DNA of 64,000 nucleotides from Streptomyces sp. AW19M42 (GCA_000470535.1 CBRG010000086.1:1-64000), one strand, 5' to 3'. Shown: positions 17,998 through 27,751, numbered from the stretch's first letter. Notes: a model not told the origin generated them from the letters alone. Made by a program: numbers and translations.

Positions 17998-18945
17998 ATG
18001 ACCGCAGCACGTGACCTTCAAGTCGTCCTCGGCGCGGGCCCCGCCGGCACCGCACTCGCCGGCGAACTCGTCCGCCGGGGCCACCCGGTCCGGCTCGTCG
18101 ACCGGGCGGCCACCGGGCCGGCACTCGAAGGCCTCGACCGGTTCGCCGCCGACGTCGCCACCGTGGAGGGCGCCCGTGCGGCGGTCGAGGGTGCGGCCGT
18201 CGTCTACCACTGCGTGAACGTGGCGTACCACCTCCAGGTCGAGGCCATGCCGCGCATCCAGCGGGCCGTACTCACGGCGGTCGAGGCCGAGGGCGCCCGC
18301 CTCGTGGTGCTCGACACGCTCTACCCGTACGGCGAGACGCACGGTGCGGTCATGACGGAGGACACCCCGTGGAACGCGACGACCGGCAAGGGTGTGATGC
18401 GCGCCGAGCTCGACGCCCGCTACCTCGCCGCGCACACCGAGGGCCGGCTGCGGGTCGTGCTGGGCCGGTCGGCCGACTTCGTGGGGCCCGGTGTCCTCAA
18501 CTCCACGCTCGGCGGCGCGGTGTTCCCCGCCGCGCTCACCGGGGGAGAGGTCCCGGCGTTCGGCGACATCGACCTGCCGCACAGCTACACGTACATCGGT
18601 GACGTCGCCGCGGGCCTCGCGACGCTGGGTGAGAACCCGGACGGTGACGGCCGGGTCTGGCACCTGCCCACGGCCCCGGCGCTCACCACGCGCCGGATCC
18701 TGTCCATGATCGAGGAGCGCGTCGGCCGCCCACTGACCCTGACCGTCGTCTCGGAACCCAAGCCGTTCGGGCCGTTCGACGAGGAATTCATGACGGCGTA
18801 CGCCGAGATGTTCTACCAGCACACGGAGGCGCAGATCGTCGACTCCTCCGCCATCGAGAAGGCGTTCGGCCTGGTACCGAACCCGCTCTCCGCCACGGTC
18901 GACGCCACGCTCGCGTGGTACGGGGAACTGCTGGCGGCGCACTGA
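17998..18945 (+). CDS. NAD-dependent epimerase/dehydratase family protein
   Basis: This 315-residue Rossmann-fold protein of the extended SDR type has a nucleotide motif GAGPAG at residues 12-17. The expected catalytic YxxxK is not evident: the corresponding stretch reads LYPYGETHGAV, so it may be an atypical member with a binding or reductase role. The ATG at 17998 follows AGGGAG. It is divergent from the TetR gene with two shared operators between them, so it is probably the main regulated target. Confidence 0.85.
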   Translation: MTAARDLQVVLGAGPAGTALAGELVRRGHPVRLVDRAATGPALEGLDRFAADVATVEGARAAVEGAAVVYHCVNVAYHLQVEAMPRIQRAVLTAVEAEGARLVVLDTLYPYGETHGAVMTEDTPWNATTGKGVMRAELDARYLAAHTEGRLRVVLGRSADFVGPGVLNSTLGGAVFPAALTGGEVPAFGDIDLPHSYTYIGDVAAGLATLGENPDGDGRVWHLPTAPALTTRRILSMIEERVGRPLTLTVVSEPKPFGPFDEEFMTAYAEMFYQHTEAQIVDSSAIEKAFGLVPNPLSATVDATLAWYGELLAAH

Positions 18946-18982
18946 GCGCGCCCACCGAGGCGGCCATCGGCGGCCCCCGCCA

Positions 18983-19142
18983 AGGGCTGTCCCGTAATCC
19001 CTGGCGGCGCGCGACGCCGGCTACGGCACCTCGCTGCGTCGTCGGAACGCCCGGATACGTCCAGTTGCGGACGTCCCTCCGCCTTGCGACGCACCGCGTC
19101 TGACGCCGCGCGCCGATCCATCAGGGATGACGGGACAGCCCT
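18983..19142. repeat. 160-bp element with 20-bp terminal inverted repeats (MITE-like)
   Basis: The left arm AGGGCTGTCCCGTAATCCCT (18983-19002) and the right arm AGGGATGACGGGACAGCCCT (19123-19142) are inverted repeats matching at 19 of 20 positions. The interior is GC-rich and has no open frame with coding character. It fills the gap between the convergent epimerase and transketolase genes. A lone half-arm occurs at 48120-48132. Terminal-repeat architecture without a transposase fits a miniature mobile element or a large bidirectional terminator. Confidence 0.6.
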
Positions 19143-19150
19143 CAGGCTGC

Positions 19151-20053
19151 TCACCGGCCGAGAAACGCGCCGATCCGCTGCCGCAGGCCTCGCGGGTCCA
19201 GGCCGTGAGCGGCGAGGTGCTCGTCCATCTGCCCGTACCGGCGCAGTTCCTCGCGGGTGACGCCGAGCCCCAGGATCCGGTGCGGGCGGGCGGCGAGCGC
19301 GTCGTTGGCCGATGCCGTGGACGTGCCCGCGAGGTACGGCTCGACGATGACCACGTCGGCGGCCGGCCGCTCGCTCACCGCCCTGCGCAGGCCGTCCCCG
19401 TCGAAGGGCCGCACCGTCGTCGCGTACAGCACGGTCACGTCGAGCCCCTCGGTCGCGGCGAGCACGTTGTCGAGCATCGGGCCGACGGCGATCACCACGC
19501 CGCCCGTCCCCTCGCGCGCGGTGGTGAACCCGCCCGCGCCGCCGACCTGGCGCGCCCGGTCGTTGGACTGCATCGACAGCCGCACGTAGACCCGGTCGTC
19601 CCCGGTGACGGCTTCCCTCAGCAGCGCCTCGGCCTCGTCGGGGTGCCCCGGAACGTGCACCGTCCAGCCGTCGAGGGTGTCCAGGAGCGCGACGTCGCCG
19701 GGCGCCATGTGGGTGAACCCGCCGGCCGGCCAGTCGTAGGAGGCTCCGGCGCTGACCAGTACCCCGCCCACGCCCTGGTGGCCGAAGTCCAGCTTCACCT
19801 GTTCGAAGGGGCGCTCCACCAGGAAGCTGGCGAAGGTGTGCACGATCGGCCGCATCCCGGTGAGCGCCATTCCGGCCCCTGCCCCGATGAGCAGCTGTTC
19901 CCGGATGCCGACGTTGACGACGCGGTGCGGATGGGTGCGCTCGGCCTGGCTGAAGCCGTCCCTGCTGATCTCGGCCAGCACGAGCGCCAGCCGCGGGTCC
20001 TCGTCGAGCAGGCGCGAGGTGGTCGAGATGAAACGGTCCCGCATCGTGTCCAT
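19151..20053 (-). CDS. Transketolase, C-terminal half (pyrimidine-binding and C domains)
   Basis: This 300-residue subunit corresponds to the second half of transketolase. The glutamate that activates thiamine diphosphate is Glu52 in NVGIREQLLIG. Other landmarks are RPIVHTFASFLVERPFEQVKLD and GGFTHMAPGDVALLDTLDGWTVHVPGHPDEAEAL. It pairs with the N-terminal-half gene 55 bp upstream to make a split transketolase that transfers two-carbon units between sugar phosphates or related ketols. Such split forms often serve secondary or specialised carbohydrate pathways rather than the pentose phosphate pathway. Confidence 0.9.
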   Translation of the reverse strand: MDTMRDRFISTTSRLLDEDPRLALVLAEISRDGFSQAERTHPHRVVNVGIREQLLIGAGAGMALTGMRPIVHTFASFLVERPFEQVKLDFGHQGVGGVLVSAGASYDWPAGGFTHMAPGDVALLDTLDGWTVHVPGHPDEAEALLREAVTGDDRVYVRLSMQSNDRARQVGGAGGFTTAREGTGGVVIAVGPMLDNVLAATEGLDVTVLYATTVRPFDGDGLRRAVSERPAADVVIVEPYLAGTSTASANDALAARPHRILGLGVTREELRRYGQMDEHLAAHGLDPRGLRQRIGAFLGR

Positions 20054-20108
20054 GGGAGGTCTTCCTCTTCTTCCTGTCCGTCGTTCCGTGGATGGCTGAC
20101 GCGGGAGC

Positions 20109-20810
20109 TCAGCGCTTGGGGGCGACCCGGGCGACCACGGCGCGCGGCTGTCCGGGGTGCGGCGCGGTGAAGGCGGTGTACAGCTCCTCGTGATCCCGTC
20201 CGTCCACGGAGGCCACCGACCAGCCCGCGGTCGCGAACCGCTCGGCGATGCCGCCGGGGCGGCCGTACGACGCCGAGGCGTTGTCGATCACCACGGTGTG
20301 CAGCTGGTCGAGGCCCGCAGGGGCCGCGTAGGCGATCGCCTCGTGGTTGCTGCCCTCGTCCAGTTCGGCGTCCCCGGTCAGCACCCACACGCGAGGGCCG
20401 GTCAGCCCCTGGGCCCGCAGCCCCAGCGCGGTGCCCACGGCCAGCGGCAGTCCGTGCCCCAGCGAACCGCTGCCGATCTCGGCGCCGGGCACCAGCAGCC
20501 GGTCCGGATGGTGGCCGAGTGGCGAGTCGTACGAGCCGAAGCCCGCCAGCAGCTCCTCGCCGAAGAACCCGTGCGCGGCGAGGACGGCGTAGTACGCCAT
20601 CGGCCCGTGCCCCTTCGACAGCAGGAAACGGTCGCGGTCGGGGGCGTCCACGGTCTGCGGTGACACCCGCAGTACCCGGTCGTAGAGCACCCACAGGGTG
20701 TCGAGCGTCGAGGTGGCGGCCGGATCGTGCTTCTCGTCGCCGGTCATCAGGCTCATCAGCCGGTGCAGATCGCGGTAGGCGGGAGCGGGGAGGGCGGCCG
20801 TTTGCGTCAT
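20109..20810 (-). CDS. Transketolase, N-terminal half (thiamine diphosphate-binding)
   Basis: This 233-residue subunit holds the diphosphate-binding half of transketolase. The signature SKGHGP (65-70) and the thiamine motif GDAELDEGSNHEA (146-158) are visible; the usual Trp of GDGELxEGxxWEA is His here. It is translated before the C-terminal half from the same strand, so the two are likely one operon. It ends 55 bp before that gene starts. Confidence 0.9.
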   Translation of the reverse strand: MTQTAALPAPAYRDLHRLMSLMTGDEKHDPAATSTLDTLWVLYDRVLRVSPQTVDAPDRDRFLLSKGHGPMAYYAVLAAHGFFGEELLAGFGSYDSPLGHHPDRLLVPGAEIGSGSLGHGLPLAVGTALGLRAQGLTGPRVWVLTGDAELDEGSNHEAIAYAAPAGLDQLHTVVIDNASASYGRPGGIAERFATAGWSVASVDGRDHEELYTAFTAPHPGQPRAVVARVAPKR

Positions 20811-20938
20811 GTGCCACAGCGTTCAACATCAAGCATGGTTGAGGTCAAGAGCTCAAAGGTGTTCGTAACCACCCGTTGAAGTGCGGTATTGTTCTCATGC
20901 GCGTTCGACCAGGGGGAAACCCCAGGTCAGGCGGGTAT

Positions 20939-21012
<74 letters not shown>

Positions 21013-21034
21013 CTGGAGACAGTCGCAGATCAGG

Positions 21035-21062
21035 GCCGGTTTCGGAGCAATCCGAAACCGGC
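21035..21062 (+). terminator. Rho-independent-type terminator after tRNA-Pro
   Basis: GCCGGTTTCGGA (21035-21046) and TCCGAAACCGGC (21051-21062) form a perfect 12-bp stem with a GCAA tetraloop, 22 bp after the tRNA. A related but imperfect hairpin follows the second 17-bp repeat at about 25492-25518. Confidence 0.85.
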
Positions 21063-21442
21063 TCTTGGTCATTCCTGGGGCCAGTCGGGGACCAGCGGCC
21101 TTGATCGAGTCAGCGGGTCATGACGAAGGGACCCGGTGAGCGCGATACGCGTAGCGCGCCGAAGTGGGCCCTCGGGTCCGGGCGCCCGTGTCGGCCCCGC
21201 GGAGCGGCATTCACGGTGGTCCAGCCATGGACCATCGGGCCTGAAGGAACGTCCTGAGGAGCATCCGGCCAGGGGGCCGTACCCTGCCGGGCGCGGCGCC
21301 GGGTGGGCGGCCTGATCCACGCGTCGAGATCGACGGTGGGCGCTGAACGGATCGAGTGGGAGTCGTCACCCCGGATTTCGTCTGGCGAGGCTTCGAACAT
21401 CGTTACGCTGCACCGAAGTTACCGAAACCACGGAGGACTGCG
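21063..21442. other. Intergenic stretch before AfsR-like gene
   Basis: No gene, RNA or repeat could be supported here. The last 90 bases presumably contain the promoter of the AfsR-like regulator. A reading frame that runs continuously from upstream through the tRNA is spurious. Confidence 0.5.
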
Positions 21443-24334
21443 GTGAGGGAGCCGACATTCGGGGTCCTGGGGCCGCTCCAGGTGAGGGCGCACGGTGTCC
21501 CGGTACGGATCGGCGGGGCCAAGCCCCGGGCCGTACTGGCGACTCTGCTGCTCCAGCCGAACGGCTTCGTCTCACTGGACCTGCTGACTGAGGTCCTGTG
21601 GCCCGGTGGCGCACCTCGGTCCGCGGTCGCCAACGTGCGCACGTATGTACGGACGCTGCGGCTGCGGCTTCCCCCCACGGCGGTCGACGGACTGCGTACC
21701 GAGCCCTCCGGCTACTCGCTGGGCATCGAGCCCGGGGAGGTGGACATGCTGCTCTTCGAGCAGCAGCTCGCCGCGGCCCGCGCCGCCCGCGACCGCGGTG
21801 CGGACGCCGCGGCACTGCGTGCCTACGAAATGGCCTTGGGGCTGTGGCGGGGCGGGGTGCTCCAGGACGTGCCCTCCAGCGTGGTGTGGGACCCGGCCAT
21901 CACGCGCATGGAGGGGTTGCGGTCCATCGCTGTCGACGAATGCCTCGAATTGCGGCTCCGGCTCGGGGACTACGCCCACCTGGTCTCCGACCTGCGGTCC
22001 CGGCTGACCGAGAGCCCTCTGCGGGAGGACCTGTGGCGGATGCTCGTGCACGCGCTGAGCGACGCGGGCCGCAGCGCCGAGGCGCGGTCCGCGTACGCCG
22101 AGGCCGAGCAGGTGATCGCCGCCGAGCTGGGGATAGAGCCGAGCGAACCGCTGCGGGCCATCGGCGCCGAGGTCAACGGCTACCCCGGCCGCCATCGCGC
22201 GGCAACGCCCGTGTCCGTCTGCCAACTCCCGATGGACATCATCGACTTCACCGGACGTGCCGTCGAGATCGCCGACCTGGAGGAGTTACTGTCCACCGCA
22301 GGCCGGCAGCCCGTGGTCGCGGCGGTGTCGGGGCCGCCGGGGGTCGGGAAGTCCACGCTGGCCGTGCATGTCGCCCACCGGGTACGTGACGTGTTCCCGG
22401 ACGGGCAGCTCTTCGTCGACCTGGCCGGGACGAGCGAGTGCCCCCGTGAGCCGGCGGACGTCCTGGCCGAGATGCTGCGCGGCCTGGGCGTCATCGACAG
22501 TGCGATACCCGGTGAACCGGGCGAACGCGCCGCGATGTTCCGTGCCCGACTGGCCCAGCGGCGATTCCTCATCGTGCTCGACGACGCCCTGGGCAGCGCA
22601 CAGGTGAGCCCCCTGCTCCCGGGCACCGGCGGTTCGGCGGTGCTGGTCAGCTCGCGGCGCCGGATGCCCGGCCTGCCGGCGCGTGCCTGCCCGCTCGGGC
22701 TGATGCGGCACGATGACGCCCGCGCCCTGTTCGGGGCCATCGTCGGCGCGGACCGGCTGCGCCGGGAGGGGGCCGACGCCGACCGTGTCCTCGCCGAGTG
22801 CGGATCACTGCCGCTGGCGGTACGGATCGCGGCCGCCCGGCTCGTGAACCGGCCCGGCTGGAGCGTCGGCACGCTGGCCGACTCGCTGCGCGACGAGCGC
22901 GGTCGCCTCGGGGCGGTCCGCTTCGGCGAGCTGGAGGTGCGGGCGGGCACCGAACTCAGCTACCGCCATCTGCCCGAGCCCGCCGCCGCTGCCTTCCGCA
23001 CGTTCGGAGACCTGCCCGACGACGCCGTCCCGGGCTGGCTCGTCTCCGTTGCGACGGGATGCGACAGTGAGACGGCGGGGGGTCTGGACACCCTGCTCGA
23101 CGAGCACCTCGTCGAAGTCGTCGGCAGAGACCGTCTCGGCCTGAACCGTTACCGCATGCACGACCTACTGCGGTGCTACGCCCGCGAACTGGTCCTGACG
23201 GACAATCAGGAGATGCGGCTGCGGCGGCGCCTGCGGGTCATAGACGCGCTCACCGCCCTCGCCCGCTCCGCCAACGCTGCCATGCCCACCCGTTTCCTCG
23301 GTGTGCTGGGCGAGCCCGACGAGCGGGGCTTGCCGGACGGACCGGCGCACGATGTCGTCCCCATGGTGCGCGCCCGGCCCGTGGACTGGTTCGAGAGCGA
23401 GCACCGCAACCTCGTCGCCGCCGTCGACGCCGCGGTCCGGCTCGGGCGGACCGACAGGGCCGCCGACCTGGCGATCGAACTGGCGGGCTTCTTCGACATG
23501 CGCGGCTACTACGGGGACTGGCTGCGGACCCACCGGCTCGTGCTCGACGCCATGCCGCACCACGACGACGTCAGGGCTGCGGCCCTGCTGCGCAACCTCG
23601 GCCAGCTTCATCTCTACCAGGACAGGTACCCGGACGCGCTCGCCTCCTTCGACCGGGCCAGGGCGCTCTTCGCTGAGCTCGGACACCCCACGGGGGAGGC
23701 TATCGCCGCGGTGGGGTCCGGCTCGGTCCACCGGATCGTGGGTGATCTCGGCGCCGCGCTCGGGACGTTCACCGCCGCGCTCAAGGACTTCGCCGCGCAC
23801 GGCGACCGGCACGGCGAGGCGGTGGCACGCAACGCGATCGCCTCCGTCTGGCTGGAGCGCAAGGACCCGGAGGCCGCGGCCGGCTGGCTGCGAGGGGCCC
23901 TGGAGCTGTCCCGTGCCGACGGAGACCGGCACCGCGAGGCACAGGTGCGCCGCAGGGTCGCGGTGCTGCACGAACTGCGTGGAGAACCGCAGGCGGCGCG
24001 TGGCGAGCTGGAGCGAGCCCTCGGCATCTTCGACGAGTTGGCCGACCTGCACTGCGCCGCGTACGTGCAGCAGAGCATCGCGGAACTGTGTCTGCGGCAG
24101 GGCGACGCCGGTGAGGCGTCGGCGCTGTTGATCGGTGCACTCGCTGTGCAGCAGCAGCTCGGGGACCGCCGCGCCGAGGCCCGGGTGGCGGGCCTGCTGG
24201 GCGAGTTGCACGACGCGACGGGCCGCAAGCAGACCGCGCGGCACTACTTCCACCGATCCCTCGCGACCTGGCGCCGCCTGGGCCTGCCCGACGAGGCCGG
24301 ACTGGTGGACGCCAAACTCCGCTCGATGCGCTGA
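21443..24334 (+). CDS. AfsR/SARP-type regulator with NB-ARC and TPR domains (copy 1)
   Basis: This 963-residue regulator has an OmpR-like winged-helix DNA-binding domain (about 5-95), a bacterial transcriptional activation domain (95-240), an NB-ARC ATPase with P-loop GPPGVGKST at about 297-305, and C-terminal TPR repeats (LGQLHLYQDRYPDALASFDRARALF and similar). AfsR relatives activate secondary metabolism or differentiation. GTG at 21443 is chosen because GGAGG sits seven bases upstream; in-frame codons before it lack such a site. It is convergent with an M23 peptidase, and both lie between the two tRNA-Pro repeats. Confidence 0.92.
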   Translation: MREPTFGVLGPLQVRAHGVPVRIGGAKPRAVLATLLLQPNGFVSLDLLTEVLWPGGAPRSAVANVRTYVRTLRLRLPPTAVDGLRTEPSGYSLGIEPGEVDMLLFEQQLAAARAARDRGADAAALRAYEMALGLWRGGVLQDVPSSVVWDPAITRMEGLRSIAVDECLELRLRLGDYAHLVSDLRSRLTESPLREDLWRMLVHALSDAGRSAEARSAYAEAEQVIAAELGIEPSEPLRAIGAEVNGYPGRHRAATPVSVCQLPMDIIDFTGRAVEIADLEELLSTAGRQPVVAAVSGPPGVGKSTLAVHVAHRVRDVFPDGQLFVDLAGTSECPREPADVLAEMLRGLGVIDSAIPGEPGERAAMFRARLAQRRFLIVLDDALGSAQVSPLLPGTGGSAVLVSSRRRMPGLPARACPLGLMRHDDARALFGAIVGADRLRREGADADRVLAECGSLPLAVRIAAARLVNRPGWSVGTLADSLRDERGRLGAVRFGELEVRAGTELSYRHLPEPAAAAFRTFGDLPDDAVPGWLVSVATGCDSETAGGLDTLLDEHLVEVVGRDRLGLNRYRMHDLLRCYARELVLTDNQEMRLRRRLRVIDALTALARSANAAMPTRFLGVLGEPDERGLPDGPAHDVVPMVRARPVDWFESEHRNLVAAVDAAVRLGRTDRAADLAIELAGFFDMRGYYGDWLRTHRLVLDAMPHHDDVRAAALLRNLGQLHLYQDRYPDALASFDRARALFAELGHPTGEAIAAVGSGSVHRIVGDLGAALGTFTAALKDFAAHGDRHGEAVARNAIASVWLERKDPEAAAGWLRGALELSRADGDRHREAQVRRRVAVLHELRGEPQAARGELERALGIFDELADLHCAAYVQQSIAELCLRQGDAGEASALLIGALAVQQQLGDRRAEARVAGLLGELHDATGRKQTARHYFHRSLATWRRLGLPDEAGLVDAKLRSMR

Positions 24335-24350
24335 GGGGCGCCGACGAAAA

Positions 24351-24386
24351 CAGGTGCGGGTGCGACCGCCGTCGCACCCGCACCTG
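24351..24386. terminator. Bidirectional terminator, 16-bp perfect stem
   Basis: CAGGTGCGGGTGCGAC (24351-24366) pairs with GTCGCACCCGCACCTG (24371-24386) across a CGCC loop, between the convergent AfsR-like and M23 genes. Confidence 0.85.
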
Positions 24387-24440
24387 GCACAGGGGGTCAT
24401 CGGGTGCCGGCCGGTCCTCCCGCCGACACCCGACGGTACG

Positions 24441-25016
24441 TCAGCATCTGTTGTTGCTGACCTGGTTGCGCTTGAGGTAGTCGCTCCACGTGACACCCTG
24501 GACGACCGCGACGACGACCGCGCCGTTGAGCTTCTGCTCGTAGTGGAGGTGCGGGGAGAGGTCGTAGAGGGCGGACGTGTTTCCGACCTCGCCGATCTGC
24601 TGGCCGACGCTCACCGTGGCGCCCGCGGCCACCGAACGCGTCTTCAGATGGGCGTACCGTGTCTGCCAGCCGCCCCCGTGACTGATGACTATGGTGTTCC
24701 CGTACCCGGCGCCCGTCGAGTAGTACGACTCCGCGACCGTGCCACCGGCACTGGCGAACACGCGGCGGCCCTCGTCGTCCGGGGTGCCGTTCGCGTCGTA
24801 GTGGTTCCAGTCGATCGAGTGCGCGGGACTGTGCCCCGACCAGTTGTTGCCGAGCCATGTCTGGTTGCACTCGAAGGGCATCTTGAAGGCGGGCCGTGCG
24901 GCCATGGCGGTTTCCGACGAGTTCACGTCCGGCGCCGCGACAGCGGTTGGAACGGTGAACACGGTGGCCGCGACCGCGCTCATGGTGATCAGCGACCGGC
25001 GGAAATTCCTGTGCAT
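24441..25016 (-). CDS. Secreted M23 family metallopeptidase
   Basis: This 191-residue secreted LytM-like protein has a signal peptide (about residues 1-28, ending TAVAA). Candidate zinc ligands are His66 and Asp69 (HSID) and the HxH pair His156/His158 (PHLHYE); YAHL with His123 is the other conserved M23 motif. Such enzymes cut peptidoglycan cross-bridges or act as lysins. ATG at 25016 follows AAGGGGAGAACC. It is small, with little outside the catalytic domain. Its convergence with an AfsR-like regulator within a tRNA-bounded segment may mean joint acquisition. Confidence 0.88.
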   Translation of the reverse strand: MHRNFRRSLITMSAVAATVFTVPTAVAAPDVNSSETAMAARPAFKMPFECNQTWLGNNWSGHSPAHSIDWNHYDANGTPDDEGRRVFASAGGTVAESYYSTGAGYGNTIVISHGGGWQTRYAHLKTRSVAAGATVSVGQQIGEVGNTSALYDLSPHLHYEQKLNGAVVVAVVQGVTWSDYLKRNQVSNNRC

Positions 25017-25454
25017 GGTTCTCCCCTTGTCGTCGTGCGTCGGGTGACACGGCGATTCAAGGAGGCGGGCATACACAGCGGATACATTCTGTCCGTCGAC
25101 CCCGCACACCTGCTCCCTCCCCGGCTCAGAGGTGCATAGGGCTGTGGCGGAATCCCTCCATGTCACAGGCGTCCGCGGCAGGCGATATTTCGCGGAACCT
25201 ACGGCCCCATGCGTGCATGCCGCGCTCAAGCGCGAGGGTGCCGGCCGCGGCCGTCGTCGTGTCGCACGAGTGATGCGGGCCGCCGGGCCGCAAGGCCGGC
25301 GCCGCCGACGACGGCACGTGACCACGGCCTGGATGATCTTGCGGGCTGTGGTGGTGGTCGGCAGGCCGTCATCGAAGTGGGTGCACGCGGTGGATGCGCC
25401 CGAGGCATCGGTGGTGGAGGCCGGGCGTCCCGCAGGAGCGTAGGCGTTGGACAG
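25017..25454. other. Intergenic stretch upstream of M23 gene
   Basis: No coding character or RNA structure could be supported in these 438 bases. The first 100 bases should hold the M23 promoter. The right end abuts the second 17-bp tRNA-derived repeat. Confidence 0.5.
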
Positions 25455-25471
25455 ATCCTGTCGTCCCGACT
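25455..25471 (+). repeat. Putative attR: second copy of tRNA-Pro 17-mer
   Basis: ATCCTGTCGTCCCGACT is identical to 20998-21014. The following 50 bases resemble the tRNA-Pro downstream region, including AGTC-CA--TCAG-GCCGGT-TCGGAG. The rest of the tRNA is missing upstream, so this is not a functional tRNA. It fits the displaced 3' end left by an integration event, or a decayed tandem tRNA copy. Confidence 0.5.
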
Positions 25472-25595
25472 CGAAAGAGTCACAGGTCAGAGCCGGTCTC
25501 GGAGTGTCCCAGACCGGCCCTGACCTGTCCTGACCTGTTTCCGGGGCCACCCCCCCGGGGCCCGCCCCGCCCCGCCCCGGCCGGGCTCGCGGCGG

Positions 25596-27011
25596 TCAGC
25601 GGCCCTTGCGCACCTGGGACGCCCTGCGGGCCTCTGCCGCCTGGCGGGACTGTGCGGCGCGGCGGCTCTCCTTCGGGGCCTGGGCCCCCATCCCTCGGAA
25701 CGGCCGCCTGCCGGTCTGTACGGGTTTGGCCACCGGCGGGCGCTTGGCGCCGGTGATGCGCGTCAACTCGGCCTCTCCCGACCGCACCTGAGTGACCGTC
25801 GGCCGGATCCCGGCCTCTGACATCAGCTTGCTCACGTCCCGCCGCTGGCCCGGCGTGACGAGTGTGACGGCCTTGCCCGACTGGCCGGCCCGCGCGGTGC
25901 GGCCGCTGCGGTGCAGGTAGTCCTTGGAGTCCGTGGGCGCGTCCACGTTCACCACCAGGTCGAGCTCGTCGATGTGGATGCCGCGGGCCGCCACGTTCGT
26001 GGCCACCAGGGCGGTGACGGCGCCGCTCCTGAACTGGTCCAGCGTGTGTGTGCGCTGCGGCTGCGACTTCCCGCTGTGCAGGGCGGCCGCCGGGATTCCG
26101 CTGCTCTTCAGATGGCGGGTGAAGGCGTCCACCCCCGCCTTGGTGTCCAGGAACATCAGCACCCGCCCCTCGCGGGCGGCGATCTCGGTCGCCGCCGCGT
26201 ACTTGTCGGCTGCGTGCACGTTGAGGACGTGGTGCTCCATCGTGGTGACCGAGGCGCGGGCCGGGTCGACCGAGACGAGCACCGGCTCGTGGAGGTAGCG
26301 CTCCACCAGCTGGTCGACGTTCCGGTCGAGCGTGGCCGAGAAGAGCAGTCGCTGGCCGTCGGGGCGAACCTGGTCCAGGATCTCCGAGACCTGCGGCAGG
26401 AAGCCCATGTCGCACATCTGGTCCGCCTCGTCGAGCACGGCGATCCCCACCCGGTCCAGGTGGAGGTGGCGCCGCGAGATCAGGTCGCAGAGCCGTCCCG
26501 GGGTCGCGATGACCACCTCGGTACCCGACTTCAGCGCGGCCGCCTGCCGGTTCATCGACAGCCCGCCGACGACCGTCGTCATCCCCAGCCCGAGCACGCG
26601 CGCGTACGGCTCCAGCGCGTCACCCACCTGCTGGGCGAGCTCCCGCGTCGGGACGAGCACCAGGGCGAGGGGACGCTTCGCCTCCGCGCGCCGCCCGGCG
26701 GTCCGCACCAGCAGGGCCAGCCCGAAGGCCAGCGTCTTGCCGGAACCGGTCCGCGCCCGCCCCAGCACGTCCCGGCCGGCCAGCGCGTCGGGCAGTGTCG
26801 CCGCCTGGATGGGGAAGGGCTCGGTGACCTTGTGGCCGGTCATCGCCGTCAGCAGCGCGTCGGGCAGTCCCAGCTCCGCGAAGGATCCGGCGGGCGGCAG
26901 CCCCGGGCTCGCGCCCGCTGCCGAGGGCGTGCCGAGCGCACCCCGGGCCGGTTCGGCCCGGCGGTTCGTGCGGCCACCGGGGCGTCCGGAGGCGGGCGGC
27001 TTCGCGTTCAT
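25596..27011 (-). CDS. DEAD/DEAH box RNA helicase
   Basis: This 471-residue cytoplasmic ATP-dependent RNA helicase has the motifs in order: Q (FPIQAATLP), Walker A ARTGSGKT (86-93), PTRELAQQ (121-128), TPGRL (170-174), DEAD (194-197), SAT (225-227) and HRSGRTARAGQ. N- and C-terminal tails are basic and low in complexity, probably for RNA binding. The ATG at 27011 follows GAGGAAGG. Proteins of this kind assist ribosome assembly or mRNA decay, often in the cold. Confidence 0.95.
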   Translation of the reverse strand: MNAKPPASGRPGGRTNRRAEPARGALGTPSAAGASPGLPPAGSFAELGLPDALLTAMTGHKVTEPFPIQAATLPDALAGRDVLGRARTGSGKTLAFGLALLVRTAGRRAEAKRPLALVLVPTRELAQQVGDALEPYARVLGLGMTTVVGGLSMNRQAAALKSGTEVVIATPGRLCDLISRRHLHLDRVGIAVLDEADQMCDMGFLPQVSEILDQVRPDGQRLLFSATLDRNVDQLVERYLHEPVLVSVDPARASVTTMEHHVLNVHAADKYAAATEIAAREGRVLMFLDTKAGVDAFTRHLKSSGIPAAALHSGKSQPQRTHTLDQFRSGAVTALVATNVAARGIHIDELDLVVNVDAPTDSKDYLHRSGRTARAGQSGKAVTLVTPGQRRDVSKLMSEAGIRPTVTQVRSGEAELTRITGAKRPPVAKPVQTGRRPFRGMGAQAPKESRRAAQSRQAAEARRASQVRKGR

Positions 27012-27335
27012 GGGGGGAACCTTCCTCAGGTGGGGGGGCCTCCGTAACGCGCCGGGGCCCGTGCTCCTCGGCACGGGCCCCGGCTATGTCGCAAGCGTCG
27101 GCCCATTTTACCAGCGGGCGCCGGGGCCCGGCGCCGGACAGGGCGACGTGGGCGGTCTCGCGGACCGCGATGAAGCGCCGGTGAAGCCCCGATGAGGCCC
27201 CGAGGACGTTCAGGATGATCGCAGGGCCGAGGGGTGGGAAACTTTTCCTGCCGATGATGTCGAGAACCCGGGACCGGCTCCGTCCCCGTAGTGAACGCGA
27301 CCACAACGGTTCGCACCAGCGTCGAGGAGAACACC
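27012..27335. other. Divergent promoter region, helicase and DGPF gene
   Basis: This 324-bp gap separates the helicase start from the DGPF/ECF pair. No further gene is supported. It must contain both promoters, but no consensus box was convincing. Confidence 0.4.
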
Positions 27336-27743
27336 ATGGCGAAGTACCTGCTTCTCAAGCACTACCGAGGCGCCCCGGCCGCGGTCAACGACGTCTGCAT
27401 GGATCAGTGGACGCCGGAGGAGATCTCGGCCCACATGAAGTACATGAACGACTTCGCGGCCCGGCTGGAGGGGACCGGCGAGTTCGTCGACGGCCAGGCG
27501 CTCGCCCCGGAAGGGACCTTCGTCCGGTACGACGGCGAGGGCCGCCCGCCGGTCACCGACGGCCCGTTCGCGGAGACCAAGGACCTCATCGCCGGCTGGA
27601 TGGTGATCGACGTCGACAGTTACGAGCGCGCCGTCGAGCTGGCCGGGGAACTGTCGGCCGCGCCCGGGGCGGGCGGCAACCCGATTCACGAGTGGCTGGA
27701 GCTGCGCCCGTTCCTGACCGAGCCGCCCACCATCACGGAGTGA
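27336..27743 (+). CDS. YCII/DGPF domain protein
   Basis: This 135-residue protein of the YCII-related family bears the diagnostic DGPFAETKD (75-83). ATG at 27336 follows GAGGAGA. DGPF proteins are the constant partners of ECF42 sigma factors, and the sigma gene starts eight bases after this stop. Its molecular role is unclear; the fold resembles muconolactone isomerase-type dimeric alpha-beta barrels. Confidence 0.92.
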   Translation: MAKYLLLKHYRGAPAAVNDVCMDQWTPEEISAHMKYMNDFAARLEGTGEFVDGQALAPEGTFVRYDGEGRPPVTDGPFAETKDLIAGWMVIDVDSYERAVELAGELSAAPGAGGNPIHEWLELRPFLTEPPTITE

Positions 27744-27751
27744 CCTCGTCG

